Part shown: positions 43,348 through 51,481 of the stretch, piece by piece
How the letters are laid out: each line of letters starts with the position of its first letter
How positions within the stretch are numbered: the stretch's first letter is position 1
DNA from: Paraburkholderia rhynchosiae
GTDB lineage: Bacteria; Pseudomonadota; Gammaproteobacteria; Burkholderiales; Burkholderiaceae
Assembly (NCBI RefSeq): GCF_002879865.1
Contig: NZ_PNXY01000017.1
Coordinates: 89,539-153,538 of the forward strand
Reading direction: 5' to 3'
Length of the DNA stretch: 64,000 nucleotides
Notes under the pieces: generated by a model
The model's input: the letters and a program-made list of their open reading frames with translations, nothing else
Databases searched by the model: none
What the model was told of the DNA's origin: nothing
Program-made: the position numbers and the translations under genes

Positions 43348-44451
43348 ATGCAACTGGTCAAGACCGAACGCGATAACCTCCTCAGGCCGCTGCAAACCGT
43401 GAGCGGCATCGTCGAACGCCGCCATACGTTGCCGATCCTCGCCAATTTGCTGATTACCAAGAACGGCCCGGACGTGTCGTTCCTGTCGACCGACCTCGAG
43501 TTGCAGATCACCACGCGCGCCGATTTCGGCGTGGGCGGCGATTCGGTGGCGACCACGGTGGCAGCGAGAAAGCTCCTCGATATCCTGCGCGCCATGCCCG
43601 ACGGCCAGGTCACGCTCACGCTGAATGACAAGCGCTTGACAGTGCAATCCGGCAAGAGCCGCTTCGCACTGCAAACGCTCGCCGCGGACGAGTTCCCGAC
43701 GGTCGCGCAAGCTAAAGACTACGGCGCGAGCCTGGTGGTTCCGCAAAAGACGTTCCGCCAGTTGCTTGGCATGGTCCATTTTTCGATGGCCCAGCAGGAC
43801 ATCCGCTACTACCTGAACGGCATGCTGCTGGTAGTGGACGGCGACCAGTTGATGGCGGTCGCAACGGACGGCCACCGCCTCGCGTTTTCGTCGATGAAGA
43901 TCGAGGGCTCGTTCGCGCGCCAGGAAGTGATCATTCCGCGTAAGACGATTCTGGAATTGCAGCGCCTGCTGGAAGACATTGACGACACGCTGAAGATTGA
44001 CATCGCGCAAACGCAGGTCAAGTTCACGTTCGGTCAGGTCGAACTGGTGTCGAAGCTGGTGGAAGGAAAATTCCCCGACTTCCAGCGCGTGATTCCGAAG
44101 TCGCATAAGAATCAGTTCGTGATCGGCCGTGAAGAACTGCAGCGTTCGCTGCAACGCGCCGCGATTCTGACATCCGACAAATTCAAGGGCGTGCGCTGCA
44201 TCATCGAGCCGGGCCAGTTGAAGATCATGTCGACCAACGCCGATCAGGAAGAGGCGCAAGAAGAACTGGAAATCGCGTACGACGGCGACAGCGTCGATAT
44301 CGGGTTCAACGTCACGTATCTGCTCGACGTGCTCGCGAACCTGAAGGTCGACATGTTGCAAGTGAGCCTTGGCGACGCCAGCTCCAGCGCGTTGATCACG
44401 ATTCCCGAGAACGACGAATTCAAATACGTCGTGATGCCGATGCGCATCTAA
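43348..44451 (+). CDS. dnaN: DNA polymerase III beta sliding clamp
   Basis: The 367-aa processivity clamp of the replicative polymerase: MQLVKTERDNLLRPLQTVSGIVERRHTLPILANLLI, SRFALQTLAADEFP, and the C-terminal VVMPMRI are all conserved. AAGGAAC lies 7 bp before the ATG. It is 237 bp downstream of dnaA and is followed by a terminator before gyrB. Confidence 0.98.
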   Translation: MQLVKTERDNLLRPLQTVSGIVERRHTLPILANLLITKNGPDVSFLSTDLELQITTRADFGVGGDSVATTVAARKLLDILRAMPDGQVTLTLNDKRLTVQSGKSRFALQTLAADEFPTVAQAKDYGASLVVPQKTFRQLLGMVHFSMAQQDIRYYLNGMLLVVDGDQLMAVATDGHRLAFSSMKIEGSFARQEVIIPRKTILELQRLLEDIDDTLKIDIAQTQVKFTFGQVELVSKLVEGKFPDFQRVIPKSHKNQFVIGREELQRSLQRAAILTSDKFKGVRCIIEPGQLKIMSTNADQEEAQEELEIAYDGDSVDIGFNVTYLLDVLANLKVDMLQVSLGDASSSALITIPENDEFKYVVMPMRI

Positions 44452-44476
44452 CGCGTCCAAAAACCAGGAACACACC

Positions 44477-44505
44477 AAGGGGCGCAGCGCCCCTTTGGCG
44501 TTTTT
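44477..44505 (+). terminator. Terminator between dnaN and gyrB
   Basis: AAGGGGC / GCCCCTT stem (extendable by GC/GC) with a 3-5 nt loop, then TGGCG and five T residues, 25 bp after the dnaN stop. Confidence 0.75.
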
Positions 44506-44565
44506 ATGGCATTTTGAAAAGTCCCGAGCAGCAACCCAGCAGTAATGCAGAACCGGAAAAAATCC

Positions 44566-47037
44566 ATGACTGAAACGAACAATACGCAACCCGACAACAG
44601 CTACGGCGCCTCGTCCATTCAGATCCTCGAAGGTCTGGAGGCGGTGCGCAAGCGGCCGGGGATGTACATCGGGGATACATCGGATGGCACCGGTTTGCAC
44701 CACCTCGTGTTCGAAGTGCTCGACAACTCGATCGACGAAGCGTTGGCCGGGTACTGCAACGACATCCAGGTGATCATTCACGCCGACAACTCCATCTCGA
44801 TCACCGACAACGGCCGCGGCGTGCCGACCGGTCTGAAGATGGACGACAAGCACGAGCCGAAGCGCAGCGCCGCCGAAATCGTGATGACCGAGCTGCATGC
44901 CGGCGGCAAGTTCGACCAGAACAGCTACAAGGTATCGGGCGGCCTGCACGGCGTGGGCGTGTCTTGCGTGAACGCGCTGTCGGCATGGCTGCGCCTCACG
45001 GTTCGCCGCGACGGCAAGAAGCACTTCATGGAATTCCACCGTGGCGTGCCGCAGAACCGCGTGATCGAAGAGATCGGCGGCGTGGCAGTTTCGCCGATTC
45101 AAGTTGTGGGCGAGACCGAAAATCGCGGCACCGAAGTGCATTTCATGGCTGACGAGACGATCTTCGGCAATGTCGAATATCACTACGACATTCTGGCCAA
45201 GCGGATTCGCGAACTGTCGTTCCTGAATAACGGCGTGCGGATTCGCCTGACAGATCAGCGCTCGGGCAAGGAAGACGATTTCGCGTTTGTCGGCGGGGTA
45301 AAGGGTTTTGTCGAGTACATCAACAAGACCAAGAGCGTGCTGCACCCGACCATTTTCCACGTCAACGGCGAGAAAGATGGCGTGGGTGTGGAAGTGGCGA
45401 TGCAGTGGAACGACAGCTACAACGAAAACGTGCTGTGCTTCACGAACAACATTCCGCAGCGCGACGGCGGCACGCACTTGACCGGCTTGCGTGCGGCAAT
45501 GACGCGTGTGTTGAACAAGTACATTGCCGATCACGAAGTCGCGAAGAAGGCAAAAGTCGAGACGTCCGGCGACGACATGCGCGAAGGGCTTTCGTGCGTG
45601 CTGTCGGTGAAGGTGCCGGAGCCGAAGTTCAGCGCGCAGACGAAGGACAAGCTGGTGTCGTCGGAAGTGCGCGCGCCGGTGGAGGATGTGGTCGCGAAGG
45701 CGCTCGAAGAATTCCTGCTGGAAACGCCGAACGACGCGAAGATCATTTGCAGCAAGATCGTCGATGCAGCGCGCGCGCGTGATGCGGCTCGCAAGGCGCG
45801 CGAGATGACGCGGCGTAAGGGCGTGCTCGATGGCGTTGGTCTGCCTGGGAAGCTGGCGGATTGCCAGGAGAAGGATCCGGCGAAGTCGGAGATTTACATC
45901 GTCGAGGGTGATTCGGCAGGCGGGTCGGCAAAGCAGGGGCGCGATCGGAAGTTTCAGGCGATCTTGCCGCTGCGCGGCAAGGTGCTGAATGTGGAGAAGG
46001 CACGCTATGACAAGCTGCTTTCTTCGGAACAGATCGTGACGCTGATTACCGCGTTGGGTTGCGGTATTGGCAAGGAAGATTACAACCTCGACAAGCTGCG
46101 TTATCACCGCATCATCATCATGACCGATGCTGACGTGGACGGTGCTCACATTCGGACGCTACTGCTGACGTTCTTCTATCGGCAAATGCCGGAGATGATC
46201 GAGCGCGGGTATATCTATATCGCGCAGCCGCCGCTGTACAAGATCAAGGCGGGTAAGGACGAGCGGTATTTGAAGGACGAGAATGAGGTCAATGCTCACA
46301 TTCTGAAGCTGGCGTTGCAGGGCTCGGAATTGTTGCCTTCTGAGAATGGGACGGCGATTACCGGCGATGCGTTGGGTGAATTGGCTCGGGCTTATTTGCT
46401 TGCGCAGGCGGTGGTTAATCGGTTGAGCCGGTTGTATGACGCTGGCGCGCTCGAGGCTGTGATGGATGGGGTTGTTATTGATCTCTCTAGCGAAGATGCG
46501 GCTGAGGCTTCGGCTAAAGCGCTTGAGGCTAAGCTGCGGGATGATGCTTTGAAGCCGGAGGTCACCGTCACGACGATGTATGACCCCGTGCGTGAGCTAC
46601 GCTCGCTGCGCGTTGCACGGACGCATCATGGCAATCAGAAGGTTTCGGTGCTGGATGAAGAGTTTCAGCTGACGGCTGACTACCAACAGTTGGTTAATAC
46701 CGCTAATACCTTTAAAGGATTGATTGGTGCGGGTGCTGTAATCAAGCGTGGCGAGCGGAGTATGGCTGTTAACGACTTCAAGTCTGCGATGAAGTGGTTG
46801 CTGGCCGATGCTGAGCGGAATGTTTCCAAGCAGCGATATAAGGGACTGGGGGAGATGAATCCTGGACAGCTTTGGGAAACGACTATGGATCCGACTGTGC
46901 GTCGTTTGCTGAGAGTGCAGATTGAGGATGCGATTGCGGCTGATGGAATCTTTACTACGCTTATGGGGGATGACGTGGAGCCGCGTAGGGCTTTCATTGA
47001 GTCTAATGCTTTGAGGGCGGGGAATATTGATGTTTGA
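44566..47037 (+). CDS. gyrB: DNA gyrase subunit B
   Basis: The ATPase subunit of gyrase, which introduces negative supercoils. The 823-aa protein is the long proteobacterial form: GHKL ATPase (VLDNSIDEALAGYCNDI, ITDNGRGVP, GGLHGVGVSCVNALS), transducer domain, Toprim (IVEGDSAGGSAKQGRDRKFQAILPLRGK and DADVDGAHIRTLLLTFF), the gram-negative insert and YKGLGEMNPGQLWETTMDP. ATG 44566 (MTETNNTQPD) is chosen. The DNA changes in style along the gene: the first 1.2 kb uses strongly GC-ending codons, the last 0.8 kb many T- and G-ending codons (GCT, TTT, GGG). Confidence 0.98.
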   Translation: MTETNNTQPDNSYGASSIQILEGLEAVRKRPGMYIGDTSDGTGLHHLVFEVLDNSIDEALAGYCNDIQVIIHADNSISITDNGRGVPTGLKMDDKHEPKRSAAEIVMTELHAGGKFDQNSYKVSGGLHGVGVSCVNALSAWLRLTVRRDGKKHFMEFHRGVPQNRVIEEIGGVAVSPIQVVGETENRGTEVHFMADETIFGNVEYHYDILAKRIRELSFLNNGVRIRLTDQRSGKEDDFAFVGGVKGFVEYINKTKSVLHPTIFHVNGEKDGVGVEVAMQWNDSYNENVLCFTNNIPQRDGGTHLTGLRAAMTRVLNKYIADHEVAKKAKVETSGDDMREGLSCVLSVKVPEPKFSAQTKDKLVSSEVRAPVEDVVAKALEEFLLETPNDAKIICSKIVDAARARDAARKAREMTRRKGVLDGVGLPGKLADCQEKDPAKSEIYIVEGDSAGGSAKQGRDRKFQAILPLRGKVLNVEKARYDKLLSSEQIVTLITALGCGIGKEDYNLDKLRYHRIIIMTDADVDGAHIRTLLLTFFYRQMPEMIERGYIYIAQPPLYKIKAGKDERYLKDENEVNAHILKLALQGSELLPSENGTAITGDALGELARAYLLAQAVVNRLSRLYDAGALEAVMDGVVIDLSSEDAAEASAKALEAKLRDDALKPEVTVTTMYDPVRELRSLRVARTHHGNQKVSVLDEEFQLTADYQQLVNTANTFKGLIGAGAVIKRGERSMAVNDFKSAMKWLLADAERNVSKQRYKGLGEMNPGQLWETTMDPTVRRLLRVQIEDAIAADGIFTTLMGDDVEPRRAFIESNALRAGNIDV

Positions 47038-47056
47038 TTTTTTGTCACGTGCGTAG

Positions 47057-47083
47057 GGCGCCAGAGTAAGTGCGACTGGCGCC
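47057..47083 (+). terminator. Possible gyrB terminator hairpin
   Basis: GGCGCCAG / CTGGCGCC, a perfect 8-bp stem with an 11-nt loop, 20 bp after the gyrB stop. The following T-run is short (GCAGTTTTG), so termination efficiency is uncertain. Confidence 0.5.
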
Positions 47084-48053
47084 GCAGTTTTGCGACTGTG
47101 GGACAGAGTTACTGTGACTGGCCTACCGCGATGAGGCAGAAGAAAGGTGCAGGGAAACGGAAATCATTGGATTTAACGTTCAGTGCTGTCTGATTACAAG
47201 CGCGAAAATCTAATCATTTCCGTACATTCGAGTTCAGCTAACCTAGCGTCAGGTCCGCGTCGCATGTTTTGACGGTTTTGAGGCGGCCGTGGTTGGCTGG
47301 AATTGCTCGAAGGGTTGGTGAATGGCCTGTAACCCTTTTCGCACTTGGGTGTGGCCATCACTATGGAGGAGGGTTTCATGACTTCTTCATGTGCGATTGT
47401 CGCGCCCGGATCGTCAATCACCTCCCGCACCTGCGCACCCTACCATCAGTTGTAGGTGGCGGCACTCGCATGCGTGACCTTCAGTGCCTGGGCGCGGTCA
47501 GGCTGGCTTGGCCGCCCACAGCGAACTTTGCCCCGCCGCCGGGCTTCGAGCGAAGACCGGCCAGTCGGCGGGCGAGTTCGCGAATCACCTCCAGCGCCGT
47601 GGCCGGGTTGCGAAGGCCTGTGGACGCCGGTTGTTCGACGTCACGAGCACCGCCACACCCGCCGTGTGGGTTTCCAGTTCGTTGTAAAGGCGCTATCTTC
47701 GGCCTTCAGGATGGCGGAGGACGCCACCTGCCTAGGCAGCGGCGGTCGCCCGGGAAACGTCGAGCTTTTCATGGGATGACCTATAAGTGATCTAGGCACG
47801 GTTAACGATGTATCGTGGCTGGATCATTTGTCGATCGTGACGGCCATTTGACGTAACGCCCCGTCGCGCCTCGACACGCATCGGAACGCTGCGTTGAGCG
47901 CCTTACTAAAGTTTTAAAAGACGCTGCCGAAATATAGGACATCAATTATTGGAGCTATATTTTTAGTCCAGCGCCAGCAGCTTTGCGGTATGGCACAGCA
48001 ACCACGGCGACTGTCATGGCAACTGTACGGGTGGCTTGGTGCGAGAGTTTCAT
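47084..48053. other. Decayed region between gyrB and the tRNA fragment
   Basis: Almost 1 kb without an intact gene. On the minus strand two stretches read like protein but in different frames: YNELETHTAGVAVLVTSN at about 47690-47630, then RNPATALEVIRELARRLAGL and KPGGGAKFAVGGQASLTAPRH to about 47490. This pattern suggests one frameshifted relic gene, which I could not name. The right end (about 47900-47980) is AT-rich. Taken together it looks like degraded mobile DNA. Confidence 0.45.
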
Positions 48054-48099
48054 GGTGGAGAAGGGGAGGATCGAACTCCCGACCTTCGCATTGCGAATG
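48054..48099 (-). tRNA. 3' fragment of tRNA-Ala(CGC), probable attachment-site scar
   Basis: Read on the minus strand, 46 nt match the 3' part of a tRNA from about position 31: anticodon loop TTCGCAA (anticodon CGC, Ala), stem TGCGA, variable loop AGGTC, T-arm GGGAG-TTCGATC-CTCCC, acceptor strand CTTCTCC, discriminator A and encoded CCA. U70 in the acceptor fits the G3-U70 identity pair of alanine tRNAs. The upstream 31 positions are missing: the sequence before it does not pair. This is not a functional gene; it is the typical remnant left when an element integrates into a tRNA gene. Confidence 0.8.
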
Positions 48100-48130
48100 A
48101 TAGATGCCGTCGATAAACTCGTGTTTGATC

Positions 48131-48850
48131 TTAGAGTTCAGTGAATAAAGGCAGCAAATCCTGATCGACCAGTCGCTCTTCAATAGCATTGGCGACCTTT
48201 ACGTGTTCCGGATTCGAAGCAGAGAAAGGTTCACCGATAACACTGACGATGAGGGTGCCTATCCGCTGCTTACAATCCATGACGGGGACCAACGCGCGAG
48301 CCTCTGGCACTTGTTGCGCGGTGAGAACTCTCGGCAAATAAAGCATCCAACCGGCGCCGGGCCGTTTTTCGAAGACCTGCTGCCGCGAAAAATACTTGAA
48401 TGGCCCGACCTGAACGCTCGACGCGGACCAGATGCGCGCCGCTTCCGAAACAACGTCCGTCACCAGTGTTGCGTGCTGAAATCCGACAATGCCTTCCACC
48501 TGGAAGGTCACCGAGCACACACTATCAATGCCTTGGGAGTCGGAAAAAGCAGCGCCACCGTCTCCCTCTAAGCCATTCCATACCCCGAGCGACCTGACGC
48601 TAGTGCCATTGGATAGAGCGGAACTCTTCGCCATGGTAATCGCCGCGCTGGTCGGTCCCTTGGCATCGAAAGCAGCGTCTAACCGTGACGCCTTTTCGGA
48701 ATCCGCAGCTGGATACCATTTGTCGACGGGTAAGCCGGCTCGCGTCAGGACGTTCGCAAACTGCCAAAGTCGGTTGTATTCCGACTCGATGGTCGGCAAT
48801 TGCGGGTAAGCTACGCGATAGGTGACATCAATGTTCAAATGAAAGCCCAT
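48131..48850 (-). CDS. Imm52-like immunity protein, copy 1 (distal)
   Basis: A 239-aa protein closely similar along its whole length to the next gene. GFHLNIDVTYRVAYPQLPTIESEYNRLWQFANVLTRAGLPVDKWYPAAD and GAGWMLYLPRVLTAQQVPEARALVPVM...IGTLIVSVIGEPFSASNPEHVKVANAIEERLVDQDLLPL match my memory of the Imm52 family, known to accompany Tox-REase-5 nucleases. No signal peptide, so it acts in the cytoplasm, as expected for a nuclease antidote. ATG 48850 aligns with the paralogue start. It is the last gene of the vgrG-led module. Confidence 0.7.
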   Translation of the reverse strand: MGFHLNIDVTYRVAYPQLPTIESEYNRLWQFANVLTRAGLPVDKWYPAADSEKASRLDAAFDAKGPTSAAITMAKSSALSNGTSVRSLGVWNGLEGDGGAAFSDSQGIDSVCSVTFQVEGIVGFQHATLVTDVVSEAARIWSASSVQVGPFKYFSRQQVFEKRPGAGWMLYLPRVLTAQQVPEARALVPVMDCKQRIGTLIVSVIGEPFSASNPEHVKVANAIEERLVDQDLLPLFTEL

Positions 48851-48886
48851 TCGACAGAGGTTTCCCAAATTCGCCGATAGTCTCGC

Positions 48887-49603
48887 TTAAAGTTCCGGAT
48901 ACAGCGGAAGCAGATCCTGATCGACAAGTCTCTTTTCGATAGCGTTCGCGACGGCCACGTGTTCCTTGTTCGTCGCAGAGAACGGCTCATCAATCACACT
49001 GACGATGATGGTGCCCCTCTGTCGCTTGCCGTCCATCACAGGAATAAGATCACGTGCCTCCGGAATTTGCGCGGCGGTGAGGACGCGCGGCAAATAGAGC
49101 ATCCATCCAGCGCCCGGGCGCTTTTCAAAAACTCTGTATTGCGATGAATATCGGAACGATCCGACTTCAACACTCAGCGCCGGCCAGATATGGGTCGCTT
49201 CAGTCACGATATCTGCCACGACATCACATTTTGCAAGAGACATGACACCTTTAGTCTGCAGGCTTAAGACGCACAAACCATTCACAGAGAGTTGGTCCGT
49301 GAAAGCCGCGCCCCCATTGCCCTCGATCCCGTTCCACGCGCCAAACGAGCGTACGTGCGGATACGCCTGCCTTTCGGCCTTTGCCATCGCTATGGCAGCT
49401 GTCGTCGGTCCGCTGGAATCGAAAGCCCGGTTGAGAAGTGACGCTTTCACGTTGTCCGCTGGCGGAAACCAGCCATCGATCGGAAAACCCGCGACTTGCA
49501 ATGCGCTCGCAAATTGCCACAGCCGGTGATACTCGGTTTCGATCGTCGGCAATTCGGGCGCAGACAGACGGAAAGTCAATTCGAGGTTCAGACTGTAATT
49601 CAT
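48887..49603 (-). CDS. Imm52-like immunity protein, copy 2 (toxin-proximal)
   Basis: A 238-aa paralogue of the gene 36 bp downstream. The opening NYSLNLELTFRLSAPELPTIETEYHRLWQFASALQVAGFPIDGWFPPAD and the ending GAGWMLYLPRVLTAAQIPEARDLIPVMDGKRQRGTIIVSVIDEPFSATNKEHVAVANAIEKRLVDQDLLPLYPEL are nearly identical to copy 1, the middle diverges more. It starts 18 bp after the toxin stop codon, so it is the likely cognate immunity; copy 1 may protect against a related toxin. Confidence 0.75.
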   Translation of the reverse strand: MNYSLNLELTFRLSAPELPTIETEYHRLWQFASALQVAGFPIDGWFPPADNVKASLLNRAFDSSGPTTAAIAMAKAERQAYPHVRSFGAWNGIEGNGGAAFTDQLSVNGLCVLSLQTKGVMSLAKCDVVADIVTEATHIWPALSVEVGSFRYSSQYRVFEKRPGAGWMLYLPRVLTAAQIPEARDLIPVMDGKRQRGTIIVSVIDEPFSATNKEHVAVANAIEKRLVDQDLLPLYPEL

Positions 49604-49621
49604 GATGTCGTCAATTCCAGT

Positions 49622-50212
49622 TCACAGAAGCGGGCGCAGCTCAGTTCGAATAAGTGGAGCGGCGAGCGTGAAAGCTCGCGTGAAATACCGGTAACTCAAT
49701 CGCTGCATGAAATACCAGTGAAGCTGGGTGGGTGGATTGCCAACCACGATGTCGTTCTGGGTAGACGCCTGGTCGACTATTTTTCGGACCCCGGAAACTC
49801 TGAAAAAGAATTTCGGCTCACCCGTCTCCGGATCAAAAAACTGATCATAATTTGCCTTAGCCTCTTCCAGTTGACACAGCGAAGCACGAAACCCATCGAA
49901 GTCGAGCCCGCTAAAACTCCACTCCGTATTCGGCGCGAAGCCCGTCACCTGCGCCTGATACGTGCGCGAGGTGTCCGACATATTCCAGTTACGCGTCACG
50001 AGGTTACCCGCATCCGGTGGACACTTCTTGCACGCTTCGTCCGTCTTCGGCATGGTCCGCGCGACCGGTTGAGTCTTGCTCTTATCCTGCGCCTGATCGC
50101 CGGATAGCGACAGGATTCCCGCCGCGGCGGTCCCGCCTAACAAAGCGGGGAATGCTTCGGCGAGCAACGCGCCCGCTCCTTCGACGAGCGGAATTGCCAA
50201 CACAGCCATCAC
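49622..50212 (-). CDS. Tox-REase-5 nuclease toxin (type VI effector)
   Basis: A 196-aa protein. The N-terminal 45 residues are hydrophobic and Gly/Ala-rich (LAIPLVEGAGALLAEAFPALLGGTAAAGI), common in T6SS cargo. The C-terminal domain has paired Cys (CKKCPP) followed by SRTYQAQVTGFAPNTEWSFSGLDFDGFRASLCQLEEAKANYDQFFD, the restriction-endonuclease-fold signature (D...E-x-K-like EEAKANYD), then QLHWYFMQRLSYRYFTRAF. It should cut nucleic acid in a target cell. It overlaps the preceding small gene by 4 bp and is followed by two immunity genes. Family assignment is from memory. Confidence 0.8.
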   Translation of the reverse strand: MMAVLAIPLVEGAGALLAEAFPALLGGTAAAGILSLSGDQAQDKSKTQPVARTMPKTDEACKKCPPDAGNLVTRNWNMSDTSRTYQAQVTGFAPNTEWSFSGLDFDGFRASLCQLEEAKANYDQFFDPETGEPKFFFRVSGVRKIVDQASTQNDIVVGNPPTQLHWYFMQRLSYRYFTRAFTLAAPLIRTELRPLL

Positions 50213-50559
50213 CGCTTCTCCCTATCCCGATCAATCAACTTCCGCCGCGTCACCGCCAGCAGATCTTCAAACCGCTCTTCGACCGGTCGTCCCGGCTTGG
50301 CGAGCCAGGCCGCGATCCCCGGCTTGCGATAAAACTCCGGGACATCCGCCTCGATATAAAGAAACTCCACCAACTTCTTGTCCTGCTGAAACCCCATGCG
50401 CTTCGCGTCTCGATACGCCCGCACCAGCCGGTCGAGCAAGGTCGGATCGTCGGCGTAACGCGGGGCGTCGCGCACGATATCGTCACGAATCGTCGCGACA
50501 AAATTGCGTTCGTCGCTCGCGCACAAAGCGGCCCATTGTTCTGCGGTCAGTTCAAGCAT
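50209..50559 (-). CDS. Small helical protein of the type VI cargo operon, unknown function
   Basis: A 116-aa charged helical protein (MLELTAEQWAALCASDERNFVATIRDDIVRDAPRYADDPTLLDRLVRAYRDAKRMGFQQDKKLVEFLYIEADVPEFYRKPGIAAWL...RRKLIDRDREKR) lying between the DUF4123 adaptor and the toxin, overlapping both by 4-8 bp. Small proteins of this type often accompany DUF4123 genes; a role as co-chaperone of toxin loading is a guess from position. No catalytic motif or signal peptide is seen. Confidence 0.75.
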   Translation of the reverse strand: MLELTAEQWAALCASDERNFVATIRDDIVRDAPRYADDPTLLDRLVRAYRDAKRMGFQQDKKLVEFLYIEADVPEFYRKPGIAAWLAKPGRPVEERFEDLLAVTRRKLIDRDREKR

Positions 50560-51052
50560 GGTGAGAGACGTGAAAGCGTTTGCCGTCCGCGAGGCCGTGC
50601 CACTCCTCCACATCGCCGAAATAAGCGCGACGTCCTTCGGTGTCGAGCGCATTGAAGAGCGGCACGAAAACACGCGGATCCCAGAACCGGAGCAACGCAA
50701 TCTTGCCATTCGGCAGTTTGCTGTTGAGCTTGCGCTGCAGTGTCCGCACGAGCGACTCGATATCCTGCGTGCTGAACAACCACATCACACCAGGCCGCGC
50801 TGTTTCCAGTTCATTGAGTGAAGCCACCACGTCGGCATCGGGTTGCGCGATGTCGACAAGCCATGGTCCAGCGGATGCCAATGGCTCGTCTTCTGTTCCG
50901 GCGAAAAGCGTGTGCACAGTGCCCCAGCGGCGCCGCAAGCTGCGGCCGAAATGCTGTTCGTACTGCAGGCCATCGATCAGCGCATACGCACGCAGTGCCG
51001 GCGCTTCCGCACGCAAAAGCTCCAGCCGCTCCGCGAGACTCGTCGGGATCAT
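50552..51052 (-). CDS. DUF4123 type VI effector adaptor/chaperone
   Basis: A 166-aa DUF4123 protein: AYALIDGLQYEQHFGRSLRR, ASAGPWLVDIAQPDADVVASLNELETARPGVMWLFST and LLRFWDPRVFVPLFNALDTEGRRAYFGDVEEW are characteristic (the FWDPRV-x-x-P-L-F motif). DUF4123 (TEC) proteins load effectors onto VgrG or PAAR. It overlaps PAAR (ATGA) upstream and the small helical gene downstream, so it probably delivers the Tox-REase-5 toxin to the PAAR/VgrG tip. Confidence 0.88.
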   Translation of the reverse strand: MIPTSLAERLELLRAEAPALRAYALIDGLQYEQHFGRSLRRRWGTVHTLFAGTEDEPLASAGPWLVDIAQPDADVVASLNELETARPGVMWLFSTQDIESLVRTLQRKLNSKLPNGKIALLRFWDPRVFVPLFNALDTEGRRAYFGDVEEWHGLADGKRFHVSHHA

Positions 51053-51438
51053 GAGCGCACGACAGTGGAAGCGCCCGTTTCTGCGGCATGAGCGAGGCAC
51101 TCGCGACACAAGGTCGGCGCGACTGTGGACTCCGCCGCCCCGGCCGTCGTGCCCTGCATCGACGCAGGTACATTGCCGGTGGTCTCGGATTGCTCGGCGA
51201 TTAACACCGCACCGCACGAGGTCTTGTCGCCATGAAAAGCGAGCGGCACGCCTTCCACGGTCATTGCCGGATTCTGCGAGGTCACAATCGGAAACGTGCC
51301 GTCGCATTTCGGACAATGGACGAGGTCACCGAGCCGGGCGGCGCGCCGTCCGCTGTCGCCGACGCCGATGGTCGCCGAAGCGGAAACGATCTTGCCGCCG
51401 TGCGACGTGCTATCGCCTTCACATGCGATCGAAGTCAT
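51049..51438 (-). CDS. PAAR-domain spike-tip protein
   Basis: A 129-aa PAAR protein: ACEGDSTSHGGKIVSASATIGVGDSGRRAARLGDLVHCPKCDGTFPIV, with GDSTSHGG, RLGDLVHCP and LAFHGDKTSCGA as the metal-binding repeats (Cys/His). It sharpens the VgrG trimer tip and carries effectors. The C-terminal 40 residues add another CxxC (CRECLAHA), an extension that might bind zinc or the adaptor. The reading frame overlaps DUF4123. Confidence 0.9.
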   Translation of the reverse strand: MTSIACEGDSTSHGGKIVSASATIGVGDSGRRAARLGDLVHCPKCDGTFPIVTSQNPAMTVEGVPLAFHGDKTSCGAVLIAEQSETTGNVPASMQGTTAGAAESTVAPTLCRECLAHAAETGASTVVRS

Positions 51439-51481
51439 AAGTCACCTGCCATCAATCTCGAATGTCGAATCACGTTCAAAG

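Noticed and set aside
43327..46149. A 940-codon open frame on the minus strand
   Set aside because: It lies antisense to dnaN and gyrB, both certain genes; the frame is open only because of codon bias and its His/Arg/Val-rich product has no protein-like pattern.
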